A stretch of DNA of 64,000 nucleotides from NCBI GenBank assembly GCA_964036045.1, contig OZ038382.1:43168090-43232089 (forward strand). Reading direction: 5' to 3'. A model generated the notes under the pieces. It saw only the letters and a program-made list of their open reading frames with translations. It was not told where the DNA came from and ran no database searches. This DNA is from Eutreptiella sp. 'Long Island Sound 2002' (taxonomy: Eukaryota; Euglenozoa; Euglenophyceae; Eutreptiales; Eutreptiaceae). The stretch's first letter is position 1. Each line of letters starts with the position of its first letter. The position numbers were made by a program, and so were the translations under genes. Positions 51,567-63,688 of this stretch are shown piece by piece.

Positions 51567-54500
51567 ATGAAGTGTGGTGATACTTGCCGACACAATATCT
51601 CAAAATTGAATTCGGGACTTTCTGTCAAGTTATTGCAGCTCCCCCTTCAGCGTTCCGGGAAGGCATTAGAAGAAAATTTAGAAGGGGCATGTTCCATATT
51701 TTTGCAAAAAAGTTTCATTTTGGTACGCCACATTTATGAGATTTTCAGGTTGCTGCCTGGTGGTTGGCTAGGCTGTACGCGTGCTTTCGTAAAGTGGCAC
51801 CTTTCGCCCTACCCGTTGAAGTTTTCGCTCTGGTCCACTGCCACCACACACCCACACTGCCATTGCACCCCCCGCCACCCCCGCGCGCGCGCGCTCGCTC
51901 GCCTCGTCTCGTCAAGCCAAGGCATGGCTGGCTTGGCTTGGCATGGTATGGTATGGCTTGGTGTGAGAGCCAGGTGCTTTCATAATGAAGTGTGGTGATA
52001 CTTGCCGACACAATATCTCAAAATTGAATTCGGGACTTTCTGTCAAGTTATTGCAGCTCCCCCTTCAGCGTTCCGGGAAGGCATTAGAAGAAAATTTAGA
52101 AGGGGCATGTTCCATATTTTTGCAAAAAAGTTTCATTTTGGTACGCCACATTTATTGGATTTTCAGGTTGCTGCCTGGTGGTTGGCTAGGCTGTACGCGT
52201 GCTTTCGTAAAGTGGCACCTTTCGCCCTACCCGTTGAAGTTTTCGCTCTGGTCCACTGCCACCACACACCCACACTGCCATTGCACCCCCCGCCACCCCC
52301 GCGCGCGCGCGCTCGCTCGCCTCGTCTCGTCAAGCCAAGGCATGGCTGGCTTGGCTTGGCATGGTATGGTATGGCTTGGTGTGAGAGCCAGGTGCTTTCA
52401 TAATGAAGTGTGGTGATACTTGCCGACACAATATCTCAAAATTGAATTCGGGACTTTCTGTCAAGTTATTGCAGCTCCCCCTTCAGCGTTCCGGGAAGGC
52501 ATTAGAAGAAAATTTAGAAGGGGCATGTTCCATATTTTTGCAAAAAAGTTTCATTTTGGTACGCCACATTTATTGGATTTTCAGGTTGCTGCCTGGTGGT
52601 TGGCTAGGCTGTACGCGTGCTTTCGTAAAGTGGCACCTTTCGCCCTACCCGTTGAAGTTTTCGCTCTGGTCCACTGCCACCACACACCCACACTGCCATT
52701 GCACCCCCCGCCACCCCCGCGCGCGCGCGCTCGCTCGCCTCGTCTCGTCAAGCCAAGGCATGGCTGGCTTGGCTTGGCATGGTATGGTATGGCTTGGTGT
52801 GAGAGCCAGGTGCTTTCATAATGAAGTGTGGTGATACTTGCCGACACAATATCTCAAAATTGAATTCGGGACTTTCTGTCAAGTTATTGCAGCTCCCCCT
52901 TCAGCGTTCCGGGAAGGCATTAGAAGAAAATTTAGAAGGGGCATGTTCCATATTTTTGCAAAAAAGTTTCATTTTGGTACGCCACATTTATTGGATTTTC
53001 AGGTTGCTGCCTGGTGGTTGGCTAGGCTGTACGCGTGCTTTCGTAAAGTGGCACCTTTCGCCCTACCCGTTGAAGTTTTCGCTCTGGTCCACTGCCACCA
53101 CACACCCACACTGCCATTGCACCCCCCGCCACCCCCGCGCGCGCGCGCTCGCTCGCCTCGTCTCGTCAAGCCAAGGCATGGCTGGCTTGGCTTGGCATGG
53201 TATGGTATGGCTTGGTGTGAGAGCCAGGTGCTTTCATAATGAAGTGTGGTGATACTTGCCGACACAATATCTCAAAATTGAATTCGGGACTTTCTGTCAA
53301 GTTATTGCAGCTCCCCCTTCAGCGTTCCGGGAAGGCATTAGAAGAAAATTTAGAAGGGGCATGTTCCATATTTTTGCAAAAAAGTTTCATTTTGGTACGC
53401 CACATTTATTGGATTTTCAGGTTGCTGCCTGGTGGTTGGCTAGGCTGTACGCGTGCTTTCGTAAAGTGGCACCTTTCGCCCTACCCGTTGAAGTTTTCGC
53501 TCTGGTCCACTGCCACCACACACCCACACTGCCATTGCACCCCCCGCCACCCCCGCGCGCGCGCGCTCGCTCGCCTCGTCTCGTCAAGCCAAGGCATGGC
53601 TGGCTTGGCTTGGCATGGTATGGTATGGCTTGGTGTGAGAGCCAGGTGCTTTCATAATGAAGTGTGGTGATACTTGCCGACACAATATCTCAAAATTGAA
53701 TTCGGGACTTTCTGTCAAGTTATTGCAGCTCCCCCTTCAGCGTTCCGGGAAGGCATTAGAAGAAAATTTAGAAGGGGCATGTTCCATATTTTTGCAAAAA
53801 AGTTTCATTTTGGTACGCCACATTTATTGGATTTTCAGGTTGCTGCCTGGTGGTTGGCTAGGCTGTACGCGTGCTTTCGTAAAGTGGCACCTTTCGCCCT
53901 ACCCGTTGAAGTTTTCGCTCTGGTCCACTGCCACCACACACCCACACTGCCATTGCACCCCCCGCCACCCCCGCGCGCGCGCGCTCGCTCGCCTCGTCTC
54001 GTCAAGCCAAGGCATGGCTGGCTTGGCTTGGCATGGTATGGTATGGCTTGGTGTGAGAGCCAGGTGCTTTCATAATGAAGTGTGGTGATACTTGCCGACA
54101 CAATATCTCAAAATTGAATTCGGGACTTTCTGTCAAGTTATTGCAGCTCCCCCTTCAGCGTTCCGGGAAGGCATTAGAAGAAAATTTAGAAGGGGCATGT
54201 TCCATATTTTTGCAAAAAAGTTTCATTTTGGTACGCCACATTGATTGGATTTTCAGGTTGCTGCCTGGTGGTTGGCTAGGCTGTACGCGTGCTTTCGTAA
54301 AGTGGCACCTTTCGCCCTACCCGTTGAAGTTTTCGCTCTGGTCCACTGCCACCACACACCCACACTGCCATTGCACCCCCCGCCACCCCCGCGCGCGCGC
54401 GCTCGCTCGCCTCGTCTCGTCAAGCCAAGGCATGGCTGGCTTGGCTTGGCATGGTATGGTATGGCTTGGTGTGAGAGCCAGGTGCTTTCATAATGAAGTG

Positions 54501-57500
54501 TGGTGATACTTGCCGACACAATATCTCAAAATTGAATTCGGGACTTTCTGTCAAGTTATTGCAGCTCCCCCTTCAGCGTTCCGGGAAGGCATTAGAAGAA
54601 AATTTAGAAGGGGCATGTTCCATATTTTTGCAAAAAAGTTTCATTTTGGTACGCCACATTTATTGGATTTTCAGGTTGCTGCCTGGTGGTTGGCTAGGCT
54701 GTACGCGTGCTTTCGTAAAGTGGCACCTTTCGCCCTACCCGTTGAAGTTTTCGCTCTGGTCCACTGCCACCACACACCCACACTGCCATTGCACCCCCCG
54801 CCACCCCCGCGCGCGCGCGCTCGCTCGCCTCGTCTCGTCAAGCCAAGGCATGGCTGGCTTGGCTTGGCATGGTATGGTATGGCTTGGTGTGAGAGCCAGG
54901 TGCTTTCATAATGAAGTGTGGTGATACTTGCCGACACAATATCTCAAAATTGAATTCGGGACTTTCTGTCAAGTTATTGCAGCTCCCCCTTCAGCGTTCC
55001 GGGAAGGCATTAGAAGAAAATTTAGAAGGGGCATGTTCCATATTTTTGCAAAAAAGTTTCATTTTGGTACGCCACATTTATTGGATTTTCAGGTTGCTGC
55101 CTGGTGGTTGGCTAGGCTGTACGCGTGCTTTCGTAAAGTGGCACCTTTCGCCCTACCCGTTGAAGTTTTCGCTCTGGTCCACTGCCACCACACACCCACA
55201 CTGCCATTGCACCCCCCGCCACCCCCGCGCGCGCGCGCTCGCTTGCCTTGTCTCGTCAAGCCAAGGCATGGCTGGCTTGGCTTGGCATGGTATGGTATGG
55301 CTTGGTGTGAGAGCCAGGTGCTTTCATAATGAAGTGTGGTGATACTTGCCGACACAATATCTCAAAATTGAATTCGGGACTTTCTGTCAAGTTATTGCAC
55401 CTCCTCTTTCAGCGTTCCGGGAAGGCATTAGAAGAAAATTTAGAAGGGGCATGTTCCATATTTTTGCAAAAAAGTTTCATTTTGGTACGCCACATTGATT
55501 GGATTTTCAGGTTGCTGCCTGGTGGTTGGCTATGGTGTACGCGTGCTTTCGTAAAGTGGCACCTTTCGCCCTACCCGTTGAAGTTTTCGCTCTGGTCCAC
55601 TGCCACCACACACCCACACTGCCATTGCACCCCCCGCCACCCCCGCGCGCGCGCGCTCGCTCGCCTCGTCTCGTCAAGCCAAGGCATGGCTGGCTTGGCT
55701 TGGCATGGTATGGTATGGCTTGGTGTGAGAGCCAGGTGCTTTCATAATGAAGTGTGGTGATACTTGCCGACACAATATCTCAAAATTGAATTCGGGACTT
55801 TCTGTCAAGTTATTGCAGCTCCCCCTTCAGCGTTCCGGGAAGGCATTAGAAGAAAATTTAGAAGGGGCATGTTCCATATTTTTGCAAAAAAGTTTCATTT
55901 TGGTACGCCACATTTATTGGATTTTCAGGTTGCTGCCTGGTGGTTGGCTAGGCTGTACGCGTGCTTTCGTAAAGTGGCACCTTTCGCCCTACCCGTTGAA
56001 GTTTTCGCTCTGGTCCACTGCCACCACACACCCACACTGCCATTGCACCCCCCGCCACCCCCGCGCGCGCGCGCTCGCTCGCCTCGTCTCGTCAAGCCAA
56101 GGCATGGCTGGCTTGGCTTGGCATGGTATGGTATGGCTTGGTGTGAGAGCCAGGTGCTTTCATAATGAAGTGTGGTGATACTTGCCGACACAATATCTCA
56201 AAATTGAATTCGGGACTTTCTGTCAAGTTATTGCAGCTCCCCCTTCAGCGTTCCGGGAAGGCATTAGAAGAAAATTTAGAAGGGGCATGTTCCATATTTT
56301 TGCAAAAAAGTTTCATTTTGGTACGCCACATTTATTGGATTTTCAGGTTGCTGCCTGGTGGTTGGCTAGGCTGTACGCGTGCTTTCGTAAAGTGGCACCT
56401 TTCGCCCTACCCGTTGAAGTTTTCGCTCTGGTCCACTGCCACCACACACCCACACTGCCATTGCACCCCCCGCCACCCCCGCGCGCGCGCGCTCGCTCGC
56501 CTCGTCTCGTCAAGCCAAGGCATGGCTGGCTTGGCTTGGCATGGTATGGTATGGCTTGGTGTGAGAGCCAGGTGCTTTCATAATGAAGTGTGGTGATACT
56601 TGCCGACACAATATCTCAAAATTGAATTCGGGACTTTCTGTCAAGTTATTGCAGCTCCCCCTTCAGCGTTCCGGGAAGGCATTAGAAGAAAATTTAGAAG
56701 GGGCATGTTCCATATTTTTGCAAAAAAGTTTCATTTTGGTACGCCACATTGATTGGATTTTCAGGTTGCTGCCTGGTGGTTGGCTATGGTGTACGCGTGC
56801 TTTCGTAAAGTGGCACCTTTCGCCCTACCCGTTGAAGTTTTCGCTCTGGTCCACTGCCACCACACACCCACACTGCCATTGCACCCCCCGCCACCCCCGC
56901 GCGCGCGCGCTCGCTCGCCTCGTCTCGTCAAGCCAAGGCATGGCTGGCTTGGCTTGGCATGGTATGGTATGGCTTGGTGTGACAGCCAGGTGCTTTCATA
57001 ATGAAGTGTGGTGATACTTGCCGACACAATATCTCAAAATTGAATTCGGGACTTTCTGTCAAGTTATTGCAGCTCCCCCTTCAGCGTTCCGGGAAGGCAT
57101 TAGAAGAAAATTTAGAAGGGGCATGTTCCATATTTTTGCAAAAAAGTTTCATTTTGGTACGCCACATTTATTGGATTTTCAGGTTGCTGCCTGGTGGTTG
57201 GCTAGGCTGTACGCGTGCTTTCGTAAAGTGGCACCTTTCGCCCTACCCGTTGAATTTTTCGCTCTGGTCCACTGCCACCACACACCCACACTGCCATTGC
57301 ACCCCCCGCCACCCCCGCGCGCGCGCGCTCGCTCGCCTCGTCTCGTCAAGCCAAGGCATGGCTGGCTTGGCTTGGCATGGTATGGTATGGCTTGGTGTGA
57401 GAGCCAGGTGCTTTCATAATGAAGTGTGGTGATACTTGCCGACACAATATCTCAAAATTGAATTCGGGACTTTCTGTCAAGTTATTGCAGCTCCCCCTTC

Positions 57501-58672
57501 AGCGTTCCGGGAAGGCATTAGAAGAAAATTTAGAAGGGGCATGTTCCATATTTTTGCAAAAAAGTTTCATTTTGGTACGCCACATTTATTGGATTTTCAG
57601 GTTGCTGCCTGGTGGTTGGCTAAGCTGTACGCGTGCTTTCGTAAAGTGGCACCTTTCGCCCTACCCGTTGAAGTTTTCGCTCTGGTCCACTGCCACCACA
57701 CACCCACACTGCCATTGCACCCCCCGCCACCCCCGCGCGCGCGCGCTCGCTCGCCTCGTCTCGTCAAGCCAAGGCATGGCTGGCTTGGCTTGGCATGGTA
57801 TGGTATGGCTTGGTGTGAGAGCCAGGTGCTTTCATAATGAAGTGTGGTGATACTTGCCGACACAATATCTCAAAATTGAATTCGGGACTTTCTGTCAAGT
57901 TATTGCAGCTCCCCCTTCAGCGTTCCGGGAAGGCATTAGAAGAAAATTTAGAAGGGGCATGTTCCATATTTTTGCAAAAAAGTTTCATTTTGGTACGCCA
58001 CATTTATTGGATTTTCAGGTTGCTGCCTGGTGGTTGGCTAGGCTGTACGCGTGCTTTCGTAAAGTGGCACCTTTCGCCCTACCCGTTGAAGTTTTCGCTC
58101 TGGTCCACTGCCACCACACACCCACACTGCCATTGCACCCCCCGCCACCCCCGCGCGCGCGCGCTCGCTCGCCTCGTCTCGTCAAGCCAAGGCATGGCTG
58201 GCTTGGCTTGGCATGGTATGGTATGGCTTGGTGTGAGAGCCAGGTGCTTTCATAATGAAGTGTGGTGATACTTGCCGACACAATATCTCAAAATTGAATT
58301 CGGGACTTTCTGTCAAGTTATTGCAGCTCCCCCTTCAGCGTTCCGGGAAGGCATTAGAAGAAAATTTAGAAGGGGCATGTTCCATATTTTTGCAAAAAAG
58401 TTTCATTTTGGTACGCCACATTTATTGGATTTTCAGGTTGCTGCCTGGTGGTTGGCTAGGCTGTACGCGTGCTTTCGTAAAGTGGCACCTTTCGCCCTAC
58501 CCGTTGAAGTTTTCGCTCTGGTCCACTGCCACCACACAACCACACTGCCATTGCACCCCCCGCCACCCCCGCGCGCGCGCGCTCGCTCGCCTCGTCTCGT
58601 CAAGCCAAGGCATGGCTGGCTTGGCTTGGCATGGTATGGTATGGCTTGGTGTGAGAGCCAGGTGCTTTCATA
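51567..58672 (+). repeat. CC-allele domain 2, 17 consecutive units
   Basis: Every unit carries GCTGCCTGG, all are exactly 418 bp, and several in a row (for example 51985, 52403, 52821, 53239, 53657) show no difference I can see. This is the most homogeneous stretch of the window. Exceptions inside are TTTATGAGATT in 51567, the haplotype units 54075, 55329 and 56583, GAATTTTTC in 57001, GGCTAAGCTG in 57419 and CACACAACC in 58255. Confidence 0.9.
54075..57000 (+). repeat. Stepwise haplotype: CACATTGATT then TATGGTG
   Basis: Unit 54075 has only the first change (G at 54243). Units 55329 and 56583, three units apart, have all three (55497, 55533, 55535 and 56751, 56787, 56789). 55329 adds GCACCTCCTCTTTC and 56583 adds GTGACAGCC. 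The unit with one change looks like an intermediate from which the three-change form arose before it was copied. Confidence 0.8.
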
Positions 58673-61600
58673 ATGAAGTGTGGTGATACTTGCCGACACA
58701 ATATCTCAAAATTGAATTCGGGACTTTCTGTCAAGTTATTGCAGCTCCCCCTTCAGCGTTCCGGGAAGGCATTAGAAGAAAATTTAGAAGGGGCATGTTC
58801 CATATTTTTGCAAAAAAGTTTCATTTTGGTACGCCACATTTATTGGATTTTCAGGTTGCTGCGTGGTGGTTGGCTAGGCTGTACGCGTGCTTTCGTAAAG
58901 TGGCACCTTTCGCCCTACCCGTTGAAGTTTTCGCTCTGGTCCACTGCCACCACACACCCACACTGCCATTGCACCCCCCGCCACCCCCGCGCGCGCGCGC
59001 TCGCTCGCCTCGTCTCGTCAAGCCAAGGCATGGCTGGCTTGGCTTGGCATGGTATGGTATGGCTTGGTGTGAGAGCCAGGTGCTTTCATAATGAAGTGTG
59101 GTGATACTTGCCGACACAATATCTCAAAATTGAATTCGGGACTTTCTGTCAAGTTATTGCAGCTCCCCCTTCAGCGTTCCGGGAAGGCATTAGAAGAAAA
59201 TTTGGAAGGGGCATGTTCCATATTTTTGCAAAAAAGTTTCATTTTGGTACGCCACATTTATTGGATTTTCAGGTTGCTGCCTGGTGGTTGGCTAGGCTGT
59301 ACGCGTGCTTTCGTAAAGTGGCACCTTTCGCCCTACCCGTTGAAGTTTTCGCTCTGGTCCACTGCCACCACACACCCACACTGCCATTGCACCCCCCGCC
59401 ACCCCCGCGCGCGCGCGCTCGCTCGCCTCGTCTCGTCAAGCCAAGGCATGGCTGGCTTGGCTTGGCATGGTATGGTATGGCTTGGTGTGAGAGCCAGGTG
59501 CTTTCATAATGAAGTGTGGTGATACTTGCCGACACAATATCTCAAAATTGAATTCGGGACTTTCTGTCAAGTTATTGCAGCTCCCCCTTCAGCGTTTCGG
59601 GAAGGCATTAGAAGAAAATTTAGAAGGGGCATGTTCCATATTTTTGCAAAAAAGTTTCATTTTGGTACGCCACATTTATTGGATTTTCAGGTTGCTGCGT
59701 GGTGGTTGGCTAGGCTGTACGCGTGCTTTCGTAAAGTGGCACCTTTCGCCCTACCCGTTGAAGTTTTCGCTCTGGTCCACTGCCACCACACACCCACACT
59801 GCCATTGCACCCCCCGCCACCCCCGCGCGCGCGCGCTCGCTCGCCTCGTCTCGTCAAGCCAAGGCATGGCTGGCTTGGCTTGGCATGGTATGGTATGGCT
59901 TGGTGTGAGAGCCAGGTGCTTTCATAATGAAGTGTGGTGATACTTGCCGACACAATATCTCAAAATTGATTTCGGGACTTTCTGTCAAGTTATTGAAGCC
60001 CCCCCTTCAGCGTTCCGGGAAGGCATTAGAAGAAAATTTAGAAGGGGCATGTTCCATATTTTTGCAAAAAAGTTTCATTTTGGTACGCCACATTTATTGG
60101 ATTTTCAGGTTGCTGCCTGGTGGTTGGCTAGGCTGTACGCGTGCTTTCGTAAAGTGGCACCTTTCGCCCTACCCGTTGAAGTTTTCGCTCTGGTCCACTG
60201 CCACCACACACCCACACTGCCATTGCACCCCCCGCCACCCCCGCGCGCGCGCGCTCGCTCGCCTCGTCTCGTCAAGCCAAGGCATGGCTGGCTTGGCTTG
60301 GCATGGTATGGTATGGCTTGGTGTGAGAGCCAGGTGCTTTCATAATGAAGTGTGGTGATACTTGCCGACACAATATCTCAAAATTGAATTCGGGACTTTC
60401 TGTCAAGTTATTGCAGCTCCCCCTTCAGCGTTCCGGGAAGGCATTAGAAGAAAATTTAGAAGGGGCATGTTCCATATTTTTGCAAAAAAGTTTCATTTTG
60501 ATACGCCACATTTATTGGATTTTCAGGTTGCTGCCTGGTGGTTGGCTAGGCTGTACGCGTGCTTTCGTAAAGTGGCACCTTTCGCCCTACCCGTTGAAGT
60601 TTTCGCTCTGGTCCACTGCCACCACACACCCACACTGCCATTGCACCCCCCGCCACCCCCGCGCGCGCGCGCTCGCTCGCCTCGTCTCGTCAAGCCAAGG
60701 CATGGCTGGCTTGGCTTGGCATGGTATGGTATGGCTTGGTGTGAGAGCCAGGTGCTTTCATAATGAAGTGTGGTGATACTTGCCGACACAATATCTCAAA
60801 ATTGAATTCGGGACTTTCTGTCAAGTTATTGAAGCTCCCCCTTCAGCGTTCCGGGAAGGCATTAGAAGAAAATTTAGAAGGGGCATGTTCCATATTTTTG
60901 CAAAAAAGTTTCATTTTGGTACGCCACATTTATTGGATTTTCAGGTTGCTGCCTGGTGGTTGGCTAGGCTGTACGCGTGCTTTCGTAAAGTGGCACCTTT
61001 CGCCCTACCCGTTGAAGTTTCCGCTCTGGTCCACTGCCACCACACACCCACACTGCCATTGCACCCCCCGCCACCCCCCCGCGCGCGCGCTCGCTCGCCT
61101 CGTCTCGTCAAGCCAAGGCATGGCTGGCTTGGCTTGGCATGGTATGGTATGGCTTGGTGTGAGAGCCAGGTGCTTTCATAATGAAGTGTGGTCATACTTG
61201 CCGACACAATATCTCAAAATTGAATTCGGGACTTTCTGTCAAGTTATTGCAGCTCCCCCTTCAGCGTTCCGGGAAGGCATTAGAAGAAAATTTAGAAGGG
61301 GCATGTTCCATATTTTTGCAAAAAAGTTTCATTTTGATACGCCACATTTATTGGATTTTCAGGTTGCTGCGTGGTGGTTGGCTAGGCTGTACGCGTGCTT
61401 TCGTAAAGTGGCACCTTTCGCCCTACCCGTTGAAGTTTTCGCTCTGGTCCACTGCCACCACACACCCACACTGCCATTGCACCCCCCGCCACCCCCGCGC
61501 GCGCGCGCTCGCTCGCCTCGTCTCGTCAAGCCAAGGCATGGCTGGCTTGGCTTGGCATGGTATGGTATGGCTTGGTTTGAGAGCCAGGTGCTTTCATAAT

Positions 61601-63688
61601 GAAGTGTGGTGATACTTGCCGACACAATATCTCAAAATTGAATTCGGGACTTTCTGTCAAGTTATTGCAGCTCCCCCTTCAGCGTTCCGGGAAGGCATTA
61701 GAAGAAAATTTAGAAGGGGCATGTTCCATATTTTTGCAAAAAAGTTTCATTTTGGTACGCCACATTTATTGGATTTTCAGGTTGCTGCCTGGTGGTTGGC
61801 TAGGCTGTACGCGTGCTTTCGTAAAGTGGCACCTTTCGCCCTACCCGTTGAAGTTTTCGCTCTGGTCCACTGCCACCACACACCCACACTGCCATTGCAC
61901 CCCCCGCCACCCCCGCGCGCGCGCGCTCGCTCGCCTCGTCTCGTCAAGCCAAGGCATGGCTGGCTTGGCTTGGCATGGTAAGGTATGGCTTGGTGTGAGA
62001 GCCAGGTGCTTTCATAATGAAGTGTGGTGATACTTGCCGACACAATATCTCAAAATTGAATGCGGGACTTTCTGTCAAGTTATTGCAGCTCCCCCTTCAG
62101 CGTTCCGGGAAGGCATTAGAAGAAAATTTAGAAGGGGCATGTTCCATATTTTTGCAAAAAAGTTTCATTTTGGTACGCCACATTTATTGGATTTTCAGGT
62201 TGCTGCCTGGTGGTTGGCTAGGCTGTACGCGTGCTTTCGTAAAGTGGCACCTTTCGCCCTACCCGTTGAAGTTTTCGCTCTGGTCCACTGCCACCACACA
62301 CCCACACTGCCATTGCACCCCCCGCCACCCCCGCGCGCGCGCGCTCGCTCGCCTCGTCTCGTCAAGCCAAGGCATGGCTGGCTTGGCTTGGCATGGTATG
62401 GTATGGCTTGGTGTGAGAGCCAGGTGCTTTCATAATGAAGTGTGGTGATACTTGCCGACACAATATCTCAAAATTGAATTCGGGACTTTCTGTCAAGTTA
62501 TTGCAGCTCCCCCTTCAGCGTTCCGGGAAGGCATTAGAAGAAAATTTAGAAGGGGCATGTTCCATATTTTTGCAAAAAAGTTTCATTTTGATACGCCACA
62601 TTTATTGGATTTTCAGGTTGCTGCGTGGTGGTTGGCTAGGCTGTACGCGTGCTTTCGTAAAGTGGCACCTTTCGCCCTACCCGTTGAAGTTTTCGCTCTG
62701 GTCCACTGCCACCACACACCCACACTGCCATTGCACCCCCCGCCACCCCCGCGCGCGCGCGCTCGCTCGCCTCGTCTCGTCAAGCCAAGGCATGGCTGGC
62801 TTGGCTTGGCATGGTATGGTATGGCTTGGTGTGAGAGCCAGGTGCTTTCATAATGAAGTGTGGTGATACTTGCCGACACAATATCTCAAAATTGAATTCG
62901 GGACTTTCTGTCAAGTTATTGCAGCTCCCCCTTCAGCGTTCCGGGAAGGCATTAGAAGAAAATTTAGAAGGGGCATGTTCCATATTTTTGCAAAAAAGTT
63001 TCATTTTGGTACGCCACATTTATTGGATTTTCAGGTTGCTGCCTGGTGGTTGGCTAGGCTGTACGCGTGCTTTCGTAAAGTGGCACCTTTCGCCCTACCC
63101 GTTGAATTTTTCGCTCTGGTCCACTGCCACCACACACCCACACTGCCATTGCACCCCCCGCCACCCCCGCGCGCGCGCGCTCGCTCGCCTCGTCTCGTCA
63201 AGCCAAGACATGGCTGGCTTGGCTTGGCATGGTATGGTATGGCTTGGTGTGAGAGCCAGGTGCTTTCATAATGAAGTGTGGTGATACTTGCCGACACAAT
63301 ATCTCAAAATTGAATTCGGGACTTTCTGTCAAGTTATTGCAGCTCCCCCTTCGGCGTTCCGGGAAGGCATTAGAAGAAAATTTAGAAGGGGCATGTTCCA
63401 TATTTTTGCAAAAAAGTTTCATTTTGATACGCCACATTTATTGGATTTTCAGGTTGCTGCGTGGTGGTTGGCTAGGCTGTACGCGTGCTTTCGTAAAGTG
63501 GCACCTTTCACCCTACCCGTTGAAGTTTTCGCTCTGGTCCACTGCCACCACACACCCACACTGCCATTGCACCCCCCGCCACCCCCGCGCGCGCGCGCTC
63601 GCTCGCCTCGTCTCGTCAAGCCAAGGCATGGCTGGCTTGGCTTGGCATGGTATGGTATGGCTTGGTGTGAGAGCCAGGTGCTTTCATA
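58673..63688 (+). repeat. CC and 718A mixed zone, 12 units
   Basis: Plain CG units (58673, 59509) alternate with CC units. 718A reappears in 60345 (with CC), 61181, 62435 and 63271. Units 59927 and 60763 share TTATTGAAGC. 62853 repeats the GAATTTTTC of unit 57001. 63271 has TTTCACCC as in unit 39863. At 61193 a G to C change removes a frequent stop and joins open frames across two units; this has no evident coding meaning. Confidence 0.85.

Noticed and set aside
60763-61599. 278-codon open frame spanning two units
   Set aside because: It is explained by a single G to C change at 61193 that removes a stop. It is a chance read-through of satellite DNA.
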